The notes under the pieces were generated by a model. That model was given only the letters and a program-made list of their open reading frames with translations. It was not told the origin of the DNA and searched no databases. A stretch of 64,000 nucleotides of DNA from Lineus longissimus (lineage: Eukaryota; Nemertea; Pilidiophora; Heteronemertea; Lineidae): the NCBI RefSeq assembly GCF_910592395.1, contig NC_088315.1:20409219-20473218 (forward strand), given 5' to 3'. The number at the start of each line of letters is the position of its first letter. Position 1 is the stretch's first letter. The position numbers and the translations under genes are program-made. Of this stretch, positions 12,203-23,412 are shown piece by piece.

Positions 12203-12400
12203 TTTACCACTCAGTTAAACGAATTCAGGCCTAGCCTAATATGCCGTATATTGTCTTTAAACAAAGCCCGCTCGCACCTAGGCCTAAATTTTATTGTTCT
12301 AAAGTCTAAAGGGTGATGAGGGCAAGTCTTGATAACATCGACCCCCATGAAACAGCTTTCTTGGGAGTCGATAGGTATCAACCGGCAGGGCAAATACACG
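12203..12400 (-). repeat. Dispersed repeat family R1, copy d (inverted)
   Basis: The reverse complement reproduces copy a blocks: the TATCGACTCCCA block, a GGGGTCGATG block, the AGCGGGCTTTGTTTA block and TAGGCCTGAATTCG. It is the only inverted copy in the window. The opposing orientation and wide separation support dispersal by transposition rather than local duplication. Confidence 0.6.
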
Positions 12401-12479
12401 TAATGACGTCGTTTTGGGATCTGGAGCGCGAGCCACTGGTCTTTTTTCATGTAACTTTGGCTTTTTGCTACCAAACATG

Positions 12480-13765
12480 TGGGGAGGGGGGGGGGGGTAT
12501 CTCATTTCCGTATCCGGGAACATGAGGGATGATTTACCAGGGAATTAAGATGGCGGGGGTCGAAATTGTCAGCTGATATCTTTAATAAATCCGCACGAAT
12601 GCTGCGCGGCGGCTCTGATACACTCCTATGCACAGCTTAGAGATTTTTTAGAGATGTTTTTACATTCTACTGAGATTTTCGTGAACTAATCAGATGATTG
12701 TCAGATATGAAATATCTTGAAAAGAATCTAGTTTCGTCGTGTCATAATGATGGGGTAATGCGGTGTCTGGGGTCCCGTTGATTGATGGTATGTGTTCTCG
12801 GGGACGAGCAAACATATTCTATAATTACAGCCCAAGGGATCATACGAATCCCAGCCGGCCTCATTAATGTACTTATCTTTGAGAAAAAAATGGTTTTGTT
12901 CCAGCAAATAAACGACATTGTTGTTGTTGTAGATTTTGAAAATTATCTGTACTGTACCAAAGTTATATGGCACGGCTTAACCCGCCGGTCATTAGAAGAG
13001 TTCCTTTATGGTTGAATGGTTGACAAGGTCGCTTGAGTTCAGCACTAACGCGGTCATCGATCGGATGGGTAATCGATCGGATGGGTGAGAGGCGTGTATT
13101 ACATCATCTACGCTAAACGGGAAGGTTTAACTCAAAGGGAATCAGCTTCATTATCAAATAGTTTATCTCAATTCCCAATGATATCGAAAGGACTCTGAAT
13201 CTATCATCTTAAAGACAAATTTGTTTAGTTTGGTAACGAATCAGGATATTCGCTTCAATCTAAATTGCTCACAAAATAGGCTGGACAATGTTAAAGATAC
13301 GAATAATAGTAAGAAACTTGATTTTGGCGGTGGTTGCTGAACGTCATGAAGCATTACCTTAGCCAACTACATGTATTTTGCATCAATATTGCTTAATGTA
13401 GGTTGATCTGACAGAAGTTACTGGGAAAGGATTTGGTTATAGAAAGCATTATTGGAGCGATTTCCGCCGCGAGGCTAGAAGGTCGTTATTATTCTTAGTG
13501 GCGGCCGAACGTTAATGGGTCGTTATGATGTCGCCCGAAGTCATCTGCAAATGCAAGAAATTGATGATGAAGAGCTTTTTTCCGGGATCAATTACACATC
13601 GAATGGGCCTGGTTCCGAAGAAGCTTTGACATAAAAGAGCGTAATTCTGCTTCACTTTGCAAAAAAATGAAGGAAATGTACAACAGACCCAAAAGAACCA
13701 TTATCAGCTACCTAAACGATGTAGCCTACAGTAAACCTCTCTATTAAGAACACCCTTGGGACGGG
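12480..13765. other. No gene recognised; short simple repeats
   Basis: A G-run follows 12480, and a short direct duplication of ATCGATCGGATGGGT lies at about 13056-13088. The opposing open frames at 12728-13015 lack any recognised domain. Confidence 0.4.
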
Positions 13766-13774
13766 CAAATACCT

Positions 13775-13852
13775 CAATAGAATCCCGAACCCGGGCCCTA
13801 TTGCGTGATAGTCAGAAGTTTTAACCACTAGGCTATGAATCTCTCTTTCCGT
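13775..13852 (-). repeat. tRNA-derived SINE head
   Basis: Read on the minus strand there is an A-box match TAGCCTAGTGG and, about 40 nt on, a B-box-like GGGTTCGGGATTC, spaced as in a tRNA gene. The acceptor stem and cloverleaf are not intact, so a SINE of tRNA origin is more likely than a functional tRNA. Confidence 0.6.
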
Positions 13853-16800
13853 TCAAGCTTTTTAATATTTGAACAGGTCTTCTCGCTTTCCGTAACAAGG
13901 TTAAAGCAGACGATAAAGCCTTGCCAGATACACCAATGCCATGCCTATCCATTACGGGCTTGGACAACAGAAGATGCAAAGGCTACTACCTTGACCGTCT
14001 CGAATTATGACCAGAATCCGTGATTGACAAGGCTAATGGCTTTGGTCTTGTCGTGAAGATGATAACAAGGGCACTCTAGATATTAGAAGGGCTACGAAAT
14101 GACTTGAGCCTGAGGGTGGAGTTCCTCTGATGACATTCGCTGCCACCGTGCTGGAAAGACCGCGTTGCCGCTGTACGACGATTGTTACAGGGTCAAACAC
14201 TGCTTCATGGAACTTCCTTCAAAAAGCAACGCGATATCGGTCGTCGAAGGCTACCTCTCTGATATACTGCGGTCAGCTAGAGAGTCATTCAAGAATGACA
14301 AATGCCTAGGTGAACAAGATTACCTCGGACAGGGACGGTCATAGATCCCTCGTTTCACAGTAAACAAGATTAACAGTGACTGGTCTGGTCATTTCCGTAT
14401 TCATCCTCGTAATTCTGGTAACTGTGACACCGCTCCCGGACTAATAAAGATTGTAGCAGGAGAAACAAACAAAGGATTTTATCTTAGGGGAATGGAGATA
14501 TTGTAAACAATATCAGTGATGATGAGAGGCCACCTTCACTTAGAAGTTCCCGAGGTAAAAAAACTAAGTGATGTATGGGCGACTAGGGGAATGGATTATA
14601 AAATGGCAGCCTGGATAAACCGCGACTTTGACAATGACGCTAGCATCGAACCCAATTTGGGAATGTTGCTTCCTCAACTCGTCTTCTCTGGCAATCCTTT
14701 GAAAGATGACTGTCAATACTCGAATTTGTGTAGAAATTGGTAATAACACCAACATTCGAACGGGATAGCCAACTTCGTCGCGCGTTTCTAGGATTGCGAC
14801 CCCGCCTATTACTCAGATGACGATTAGCAATTAACTTTCCCATCCGATTTCACCAGGGATATAATGACACCAGTCTCTCTCTGCGATAGACATCTTATAG
14901 TAGCATGGTAGCTCCCCCATTGATACACCGGGTCGACTCAATGACACTCAGTTTCTCCTGGGGAGTATACTGTTAATGGAGTAATGACTCTGATTCTTCC
15001 ATCCATTAAACTGTGATCCTGTAAGTGACACGTTCATACGGTTCAGCCCTGATTTCTGTGAGTCGTGTCATATTCAATAATGGAACCCCCGAGGGGGAAG
15101 TCTTTGTGTCCGTCTCGACGTAGCTTCGAGGATTCGCCTGCTGACTGGAAAATGGAAAACACCGCGTGCACATGACAGCCTGTCGACTTATGAGGCACAG
15201 TCCCTTGTTGGAAGCAAACAAAAACAAGCTTGCTTTGTGAAGCGTTTTGTCGGTGTCTTTTTTGTTTGGGTTGTGGTTGCTTGTTTCACAATCACTGGGG
15301 CTGCTGTTGTGTCGTGCTCGGCCCTTGGCAATGATATTAGGTCACTGACCAATATAAAGCTGGTCGTTACTTCCCTGCCACCACATTACATACAACCCTA
15401 TTTTGAACCATCAGAGGTACTCCGTCCGTAACCTCCCCTCATGTAACGGAGTCCGGGTCGGCGTAGTGGAGACAAAACTTGCGAGTCAGGATGATGCAAC
15501 AGCTACTCGCCTTTGATTCCTATTAAGAGCGTTTTCTGCCGTTGCCATATTGACATCCAACTTTTATCCCTCGCTTCACATTCTCCAAATAAATTAAAAC
15601 CCGGTAATTCTGTCGACGCTTGATAACAAAAAGAAACACCAATCATCGCGATGACTGATTAACGGCAGCTAAGTGAACGATCGGAGTAAAAACATAACAT
15701 GTTTTGGATTGGCAAACATCCCCATGCAACATAAACCAGTAATGAGTCCATCCATTCACAAAGTCTGTTCGCTGTTTGATTTTCACTGATGAAACCTTAT
15801 TAAATTTCCTTGGCAAATAGCGCCTGGCCGTCTCCACAGGACTGCCGTGTTCACCACACTTAAGAAGAAGGCACATTTTACATCTACACCATGCATCAAA
15901 CATTATGTTATTTCGGTAAAGTTAACTTGAAACAGACCACTCATAACTTCAAACAATATCCATGGTTTCTTTTTTTCTGGTTTGCGAGAAACCTGACGTG
16001 TTCCAATAATGAAACATTCTGTCGCCTTACGAATCCGCCGTTTGATCAAGCCAAAGGTTTTGCACCGTAATCATATTGCTTACGTTTGGAAGAGAAAACC
16101 TGTTAGCATCGCAGCAATCTTTTGTCGATGGTAATCGATTAGCATTATCGGGTTCATTTGTAGAACGGATGTGTAAGATATATAAAAGTCAGTAAATAGG
16201 CCAAATGGGAAGTCCTGTTGCTTGCTTGAAATGCCAGCGAAAAGGAAGAGCCAAATATATCGGTACACTCTCTTTGATTTTGAAGATATTGTAGCATTTG
16301 AAGCTTGCCCAGTCAATCATTGAAAAGATAAAGTTCTAGTTAGGGATAGTCATTTCTCTAAAGTGAAAAGTTTAGCGAAAACCTAACTTTTAAAGGACTA
16401 AACACTGTTAAAAGAACAGTTTTGTCTCCTACAGGGCTATACACATCGCCCGATACCTAAGAGCTAACACTGCCGCCTCTTAACTCAGTATTTTATAGGC
16501 CTTGCCGCAGTACTCAACGAACCCTCATCAGAGGAAACGAAGAAAATGTATTGAAGAAGTATCAACTTTGATATTCGAGATGCGCCTTATTTCAACCTCA
16601 TGTTATCATTAGCTCAGAAAATAATAAATCTCGTTCTCATGTTTCTATTCTAATCATGTAACATGAGGCTTGTAAGAAGCCAGGATGTGTACCTTGCCAA
16701 TCGATAGTCTATAAAAGAATGAAAGGACAACCCACGGAACTTGGCAGCATGAAAGAGAATGTTACCTTTTTCGTGGAGAGGTGGTATCCAATTATTAGTC

Positions 16801-17516
16801 TGAGGGCGCTCTGCTCGGAGCTAATAGAAGACGAGCATCTGCTTCCAGGAGAGAGACTTCCTTACAGCAGAACTCAGTGGTAATTTAACATCGTCCTTAC
16901 TCTCAGTATCAAATCAGGTGACCTGAAGTGCTACAGGTTTCTGACTGCATGTTGATCAAGAATTTATTTTCCCGAAACAACAGAGTCATCACTTCGTCTT
17001 CTACCAGAGGTAGATAGAGTCCACACAAAGCTATGTTCTCAGCTGATGGGGTTTTTTGCCTGCCCTGGCATAGACACCAGATACAAGGAGCCACGGTTTT
17101 ACATCTCATTCGAAGGACTGTGAATTGAAGAGCCAGGAATGTTTTTTTTCGCATAGACAGAACACGAGATCCTGTTTTCGATACTTTCCTTGAATGCAAA
17201 GAGTCAGTGAACTCGTGGCGCGCGAATACTAGTACCCTCCGCCAGAGTGTTGTCGAATGTCGCGCTTTGCATCGCCCTGATTATACGATGCGACCTTATT
17301 GCCTGTGATGTCGTCGCGTAGTATCAGGGTAATGAAAGATTTTGTGATGATGTCATAGTGACGTAACTCAAACTCCATGTAACACGTTTTCTACAGAATC
17401 GATCGCAGCGCGGATGGCTCACTCAGCAAATGCTTTGGGTTATAATCGGCAAAACCTGGTAATTTAATTGACGTATTGTTTTCCGTCTTGTGCGAGTGCA
17501 CACATTTAAATTCACA
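13853..17516. other. No gene recognised
   Basis: Several 60-100-codon open frames occur here (for example 14516-14743 plus, 15643-15903 minus, 16909-17199 minus). The minus-strand frame at 16909-17199 has cysteines and a protein-like look (APCIWCLCQGRQKT) but no family I can name and no partner exon. I leave these unannotated as genes. Confidence 0.35.
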
Positions 17517-17740
17517 TTATAGCAGAATATAGCACAGAAATGATGTATTAAATTTGAGATTAGTCATCAAAACGTCGCTTGATATGTTTTTTGGTGGTAG
17601 CTTGTTGATGACTTGGCGGACACCCCTCCCCGGATCGTACCACACTCCGAGACACTTGGGCTTGATCATTATGTAGAACCAATTCAGAATAGCACAGCCA
17701 AATGTGCAGTCGATCTTTGATTTTGACTGAGATCTATTTA
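17517..17740 (-). pseudogene. Degenerate inverted copy of the PAN-like exon at 9706-9965
   Basis: On the minus strand the translation CTFGCAILNWFYIMIKPKC, LGVWYDPGRGVRQVINK and final SFLCYILL followed by TAA aligns with CTFDCAILNRFYIMTKPKC, VGVRYDSSVGVCQVVGK and TFLRYILL of the functional-looking exon. Nucleotide similarity continues past the stop. There is a one-base insertion near the 5' part (GTCAAAATCAAAG against GTCAGATCAAAG), an in-frame TAG just upstream of it, and loss of the last conserved Cys (VRQV for VCQV). These point to a non-functional relic. No LamG exon was found beside it. Confidence 0.65.
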
Positions 17741-17986
17741 TCAAAAAGCGCCATTCCAGCATTTAGCACTCTTTGAAGCCAGTCCATAACGATTCGGAAA
17801 ACGAGGGTCCTCTTTACTCAAAGTCATCTCAAATAATGCTCCCTCGGCCTCAACAAACCAGATGTTATGACCGTTACCCTCCGTGAGAATTTCAGGCTGG
17901 CGTAACCGTCTTTGATATTCTATAATTTCCATTCCACTAAGAAGGTATAGCAACGCATTACACGGCGAGATATCTGTGGCGGACAT
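17741..17986 (-). other. Open frame of unknown status upstream of the inverted PAN relic
   Basis: An ATG-initiated frame of 81 codons on the minus strand. The sequence is protein-like (for example ILTEGNGHNIWFVEAEGALF), with no recognised domain. It overlaps the start of the PAN relic in another frame. It could be a residual exon of the inverted paralogue or chance. Confidence 0.2.
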
Positions 17987-17999
17987 CTCACAAAATTCG

Positions 18000-19160
18000 C
18001 TATCGATTTTTACTTCTTTTTTTTAACAAGAGTTAGTTGGCGAAGAATAATCAGCTTTACAACATATCAAAGTAGCTCGCGTGATAGATATTTGACTTAG
18101 TGCCTACACAGTATATATACGTGTGTCTGCGCCCTTTGAGGACAGTCTACGACAATTCGGTAAAAATGGTACAGTCCTCTCCTATATATCTCAATTGTCG
18201 TTTGTCTAGCGTCTCAAAATTCCAAGCTGTTTACTCTCTTTGAAAACTCCAGCCATAGCAACAATCTGAAGAAAGAATATTGATATTCGATATTCCCGTA
18301 ACTGAAGGAATGACCTGGTAATCCCATAACCGAGTATACTTTGATGGCAGACATTTTACATACTTCTTCATAAACCTTTGCTTCAGTGTTTCGGGTTTTG
18401 AATGGCAGTATCTTGGTGGAAAATAACCGTTTTCAAGGCCTAGACTTGCTGGCGTATAGCTTTTTTCGTCATCCCATTGTGCATTTGGTCCTAACTTATT
18501 TACTCAGAGCTACGGGAAGTTGCGAGATCGGACGTGAAAAACATCAGTTTTGAAGAAGCCATTTTGGACGATGGTGAAACTGCTTAAGAAGACCATCTCC
18601 AGTAATGTCAGTCCAGAGGACAGATGGAACGTCGAAGTGTTATTTTGCATAAACGCCTGGATGACTGAAAGCAAGTACTCCTAACTTTATGGAATCGAAT
18701 CTGAAACCGTGGTTTGTCTTCCTGTCAGCCGGAAGGCGACCTCCTGCACTGGTTAAACTACCGATAGAGTTGTTTATCACGTAGCCAACGTCATAAACTA
18801 CAATTCATTTTTTACTTGATTCTCAGCTCTCGAGTCAAATAGTTCTTTTAGTCACATTTGTGTTCGACACGCTACTGAAGGCTCCCAGCGGATATACCAC
18901 ATCTATTCAAAGAGGTTATAAAGCAGTCGCGCAGCCCACATGACCGCCCATCTATTAGTGATTACCAAAGCCATTAGGCTCAGGGCAGCAGCAGCAGCAG
19001 CATGCTAATTTGCCAATATCGAAATCGAGACTGGAAAAAAAACTGCGGACACACGCAGGAGAATCAGAGACTATCCATTAAGTAATTACGCACAGTGGTT
19101 TGGATTTCCATAACCCCACCCCCCCTCCCCCAAGTGACAGAAGTTAACGCGCAAATGTAC
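18000..19160. other. No gene recognised
   Basis: Non-coding sequence with a short AGCAGCAGCAGCAG run near 18987 and a C-rich patch near 19115. No exon is supportable. Confidence 0.4.
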
Positions 19161-19165
19161 AGTAT

Positions 19166-19325
19166 GGCCGTTTACATGGGATTAAATCAAAGCAGGCTAG
19201 ACGTAAGTCTCGTAATGACGTATGTACATCGAACCAGACCAGATTACATTCTTGGGCGTTTACACGGCAGAATAATCTAGCCTGATCCGGATCGATCGAG
19301 ATCATTTGATGACGTGTAAACGGCC
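19166..19325 (+). mobile_element. MITE-like element R2, copy b, with terminal inverted repeats
   Basis: Starts GGCCGTTTACA and ends TGTAAACGGCC, a perfect 11-bp inverted terminal repeat, with 160 bp between the outer ends. It has no coding capacity. The interior matches 8019-8160 in opposite orientation (GATCCGGATCGATCGAGATC and neighbouring blocks). A target-site duplication is not clear. Confidence 0.7.
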
Positions 19326-19556
19326 CTGGTGACCCTCGAGTTTATTTTCACCTCGAACCATATCCCGTTTGACGCGTACGCAGTGTTTCCCTTGCTGTTT
19401 GTTTCTTGTCGGGAACACTGAGACCGACTTTGACCCGTTGTTCTCCGTGTCTCCCTCTTGAATGGTTATGATCTTCCTGGCTGTCTGTCGTATGGAAACG
19501 CTGTAGTATTTACAACCAAAGACGTGTCACCGCGAACCTTAGCCAAAACTTGCCGG

Positions 19557-19720
19557 TCTTCCTGATTTATCCGACATGCGTCCGACATTTTCCGACTTTT
19601 TTTAATGAGGAGTGAACCAAACACTCAGAGTGACCTAAATGAAACAGTCGGACAATGTCGGACTTTTGTCGGATAAATCAGGAATCAAAGTTAGAGAAAC
19701 CATTAAAAAGTCGGAAAAAG
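19557..19720. repeat. Inverted-repeat element R3 with TCCGACA/TGTCGGA arms
   Basis: The left arm CCTGATTTATCCGACATG with CCGACATTTTCCGACTTTTT faces the right arm TGTCGGACTTTTGTCGGAT, AAATCAGGAA and AAAAAGTCGGAAAAAGCC. A third, single arm lies at 20354-20425. It is non-coding and could be a foldback or MITE-like repeat. Confidence 0.55.
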
Positions 19721-20353
19721 CCTTCTATTTGTGATGAATCGACAGGTATGAAAAAACTGTTCGCTCAGAATTCGACATCAGTTCGACACTAAATAACTGG
19801 TCACAACCATGTTGTTATTCCTGGTCAAGTGCGACAGAACAACGTTTCTACGACAACAGAAGCCCAAATTGACTGAGACCGTGATTTATTAGTTTCTTCT
19901 TGACATCGTATTTACCTTGGTATTTGTCATTGGTGAGTGATATTGAACGACCATTCAATCATGCTGGATCGTGTGTCTTGGGTCATTGCTTCATTGATAG
20001 GTCGCAACAAATTATCTATAGTTCGAGGCAAGTGCTTGAACCAGACCGCGATATATTAGTTGCCTCTTGTCATGTGTTTATCTTTGCATTTGTCATCAAG
20101 TCATTCACGTTCGCCAAAAGGAAAGTTATCTTGTTTAGCATGCCATCTGTCAATGACTAGATCGGAGAAAATGTTTAGATCGGGTACACTCCGACTGCAG
20201 TGGATCGGTCTTGATCCAACCTCTCTGCCACTAAAAGGATGACAATGGACAGCCTCGGGAGTTACTATACAAACTGTACATACACATGACATATACAAGG
20301 TCATTCTTTAAAGTGTTTGCACACCTCATTAACCCCATTCAACATATTGGCCT

Positions 20354-20425
20354 GGACAATCTCGGACTTGCGTCGGATAAATCAGGAAAAACTTAGGGAA
20401 AACGGTGAGAAGTCGGAAAAAGCCT
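20354..20425 (+). repeat. Single arm of repeat R3
   Basis: Matches the right arm at 19645-19720: CTCGGACTTGCGTCGGATAA, ATCAGGAAAAACTTAG and AGTCGGAAAAAGCCTTT. It lies about 65 bp before the Ly6 exon acceptor. Confidence 0.55.
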
Positions 20426-20490
20426 TTACTAATGAATGCACTGCTTTAATGCCACTCAAAATAAGATACTTTAACATTCTCTCATTTTAG

Positions 20491-20643
20491 GTTGGGCAAT
20501 AGCGTGTTACGAGTGCGTCACATTGGAGGACCCGGCGTGCGCTGATCCGTTCAACCCGTGGAAGTTTAACCCAGTAATATGCAAAGGTGATGGCAGTGAC
20601 GGCGAGGTGAAGTGTGCGAGTCAAAAAGAACATTCTTCCTCAA
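20491..20643 (+). CDS. Ly6/uPAR-like protein, exon with N-terminal half of the domain
   Basis: The acceptor TTCTCTCATTTTAG and donor TCAA/GTAAGT are both phase 1. The product begins GWAIACYECVTLEDPAC, then FNPVIC and EVKCASQKE, supplying five of the ten cysteines of a three-finger Ly6/uPAR fold. The CYEC start directly after a leader is typical of invertebrate Ly6 proteins of the quiver/sleepless kind. The rest of the fold is supplied by one of two downstream exons. A leader exon is required upstream; the best candidate is 4244-4310. Confidence 0.75.
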
Positions 20644-20859
20644 GTAAGTAATCTTTAAAGGTGACATGCATGCATAAAACCCTAACGGCCAAGTTAGAAA
20701 ACACTAAAGCCCGACCACCAAACGACCAACTACACTTGAAACATGATAGACACCCAGCGACTGGTCTCACTTGACTGCACAAACAACAAGTTCATTGGCG
20801 TGGCAGGTCACAGAGACGCTCTCGTGAAAAGAAAAATGAAAAACCCGAGGAATACCTCT

Positions 20860-20940
20860 AGCGGGTTCGAACTCGGAACCCTCGCCACTTTATCCTTACC
20901 GTCTTACCCACTAAGCCATGAAGCCGTTGTTGTGAACGAA
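20860..20940 (-). repeat. tRNA-derived SINE head
   Basis: On the minus strand the A-box TGGCTTAGTGG and B-box AGTTCGAACCC have tRNA-like spacing. The flanks do not pair as an acceptor stem, so this is a SINE rather than a tRNA gene. It lies in the Ly6 gene intron. Confidence 0.6.
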
Positions 20941-21607
20941 CATACTTTTCAGTTTTCATTTCACGTACAAGCCTGACAGAATGGCGTCTTTTGTGCAATC
21001 TGTACCATTTTCAGTTTCAAAGCGGCCTTTTAAATTTGCCTTTTTACAATATTGGCAAAGTGAATTCATAAGATACATAATCAGGAGATGAACATGACAC
21101 CCTCTGATGATTATAGGAGCACGCAGCAGTTTTTCGAGTTTTAAAGATGCAAAACATTTTCCCGCTTTGCTAGTATTAAAACCATGGGTGTATTGAGGAA
21201 CTGTCGGATGAAGTGGCATTCGATTTCAATCAATAATTCGCGAGGTCCCAATGGCCACTTATAGCACACAGACATAGGAACTGATGCTCATACCAGTGCT
21301 CTGTTGGTCAATACGGTAGCGCCACTGCGCCCTGCTGGTGGTCTATCATATCTGTCGGCGTTTGAAAACATGGCTAACCGGTCGTTTTAAACATGGCGGA
21401 CGGGCGTTCGTGTGTACCAACTTGGCCGTTGGGGTTTTTATGCATGCATGTCAGCTTTAACCTCTAAATCAGAGTTATTCGAATATATTGCTGTGTCAGC
21501 TCTGTTAAAACTGGATGGTTAGCGTAAACTCGTGACAGGAGACAGTGGAGAGATGCACATCGATGGAACGGCCAATATGTGCAGCCAAATAACGTGAAGC
21601 ACTCTTA

Positions 21608-21772
21608 GGGCCAAATTCATAAAGGGCGTTTAAGGGTTAGATGTGTGTAACTTCTCCCTGATCAGTTTCAGGGCCTATTCATATTCTGTGAAGATTTATA
21701 TGAAGGACCTGAATATGTCTATTCAGTAGTTAAACGCTGTTTTAAGCTAAACGCCCTTTATGAATTTGGCCC
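21608..21772. mobile_element. MITE-like palindromic element
   Basis: About 165 bp bounded by inverted termini, GGGCCAAATTCATAAAGG at the left and CCTTTATGAATTTGGCCC at the right, with the match continuing inward through GGGCGTTTA / TAAACGCCC. It has no coding capacity and could form a long hairpin. It lies in the Ly6 gene intron. The other end of the same intron carries a SINE. Confidence 0.7.
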
Positions 21773-22536
21773 GTAGTGTTGTGTTCCAAATCAGGCCTGT
21801 GCTTTCTTGTAAGAACGATGCAAAGGCCTGCTGGGGGAGAATGTACTACGTAGTGATCAGGAGGTTCTGATAACATAGAGTTGCTTTTAGGGCTAAGTCT
21901 TTTCTCATGAGGTCTACACAACTTCATATTTGCATCGTGTTACATGTATGATTACGATATTCTCTCGGCTCTTTCCACCAATGTTGACTCACGTACAGCA
22001 CGTTATTCTGTTGGAATATCCTGCATGGCATTGTTTCACCACAGTAGAGAGGCATGTTTTTCAAAAACAACCTCGTGTTTAGCTTTATTTCACCTCCCTG
22101 AACCTCAAATGAGTCAAACACACCACTTTGAAGTTTAAAAAATAGCCAACTTAACAGCAAGCTAAGTAGATTAACCTGTTCAATATAAACATTTTTTCTA
22201 AAACGCGGTATAGAACCTGCCGCGGACTTCGCATGCTAATTTCAAACGATAAAAAAGCGCTATGTCGCCCGCTCTTTGGAAATGGCTTGTTCGTTCTTCA
22301 CGTCACGCATGACACGTTACTTGTGAAAACGTGAATTCTTTATAATCGCAGTCTAACTGCATGTTAGTCTCCTGAATACCATCAATCTGACCCCGCTCGC
22401 TCCTGCCTGTGGTCCGCCTGTAAACGCCCCAGCGGGAGTGTTTGGGAGCAGCAGGCCTCACAGCCCCGTAGTTCTAAGCTTTGTTTCTTTGTTTTGAAAT
22501 CATATTTGACTAACAGCCTGTTCTCTGCCTTTGTAG

Positions 22537-22763
22537 ACTCGATCGCCCATGTACAAAGAGGGTGCTACGTCAGTGGACAATTACAAGGCCTGAATGACAG
22601 CAATGGCTGCCGACTGTGGACCAATCAGCAGGGCGACTATACAGCTTTATACTGCTTCTGTAGCACAGACTATTGTAACGGATCAGTCTCGTCCCATTGC
22701 ACGACATTCTACCTAACTGTAGTTGCTTTAATACTGAACCATTTAGCGAGGTTGGCTTCCTAG
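22537..22763 (+). CDS. Ly6/uPAR-like protein, terminal exon version A
   Basis: The acceptor CTGCCTTTGTAG is phase 1 and fits the donor at 20643. It encodes RGCYVSGQLQGLNDSNGCRL, then YTALYCFCSTDYCNGS, completing the Ly6 cysteine set with the diagnostic CFC...CN end. A hydrophobic tail (FYLTVVALILNHLARLA) ends in TAG. CN, a small-residue stretch and a hydrophobic C-terminus indicate a GPI-anchor signal, so a cell-surface protein of about 148 residues with the candidate leader. Homologous to exon B at 23413-23618. Confidence 0.75.
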
Positions 22764-23412
22764 GATTAACCACAGTGCGCATGCTCCATCATCATCTACG
22801 TCATCAAAGTTACCGACAGACGTTTTGTCTGAGGTGGCTTTTGCCTCATGCTGATTTTATATGGATTCATCACGTCACGAAGAATGGTGGTTTTTTGTGT
22901 GTGCCATTCTATTTGTGCGTGCCTTTACCGAACATTCATCATCATAGGGTACGATTCCGTTGAGAGGATGAGCCTTCTTTCGGTGAACTTCAGGGGTAGG
23001 TTATGGAAAGGTTAGCCCATGAGAGCTAGCAATGCGTAGAGATCTGGTCACTTCCTCTCCTGCTCGTAAAATCCTACCATCGATGATCCAATGGAGGAGA
23101 CCGATTTTGAGACGCCCTGGAAGGCGAACGCGAACGCCAAACTCGTTGTTCAACGTCCTGAACTCATGTCAAACAATGGATTAGTGTCGGCGGGGAACGC
23201 ATGGTATGGTTTCGTAATCTCGTAATACGGAGCATACGCGAACAGTCCCAATGTTCGACTTCGAACAAGAAGATATGACTTGCCGATCGTGACATCAAAC
23301 CGCCGGGTAATGGCAACCATGAAGCAGACTTATCATCGCCATTATACCAGTTTCCATGTTGTTATGTTTTTTGCTAGGTGAAATGCTAACCTCGATTCCT
23401 TTTTCGTTTCAG

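Noticed and set aside
15237-15431. Signal-peptide-like open frame (FVGVFFVWVVVACF)
   Set aside because: It has no ATG; the frame opens with GTG, which is not a normal animal start. No acceptor or donor in the right phase was found.
16909-17199. Cys-containing minus-strand frame as a further PAN-like exon
   Set aside because: Cysteine spacing does not match the PAN exon at 9706 or its relic, and no partner exon or family could be found.
20860-20940. Functional tRNA genes at the three A-box/B-box sites
   Set aside because: Box motifs are present, but acceptor stems and anticodon arms are not intact. The sites lie in introns or repeat-rich DNA as SINEs do.
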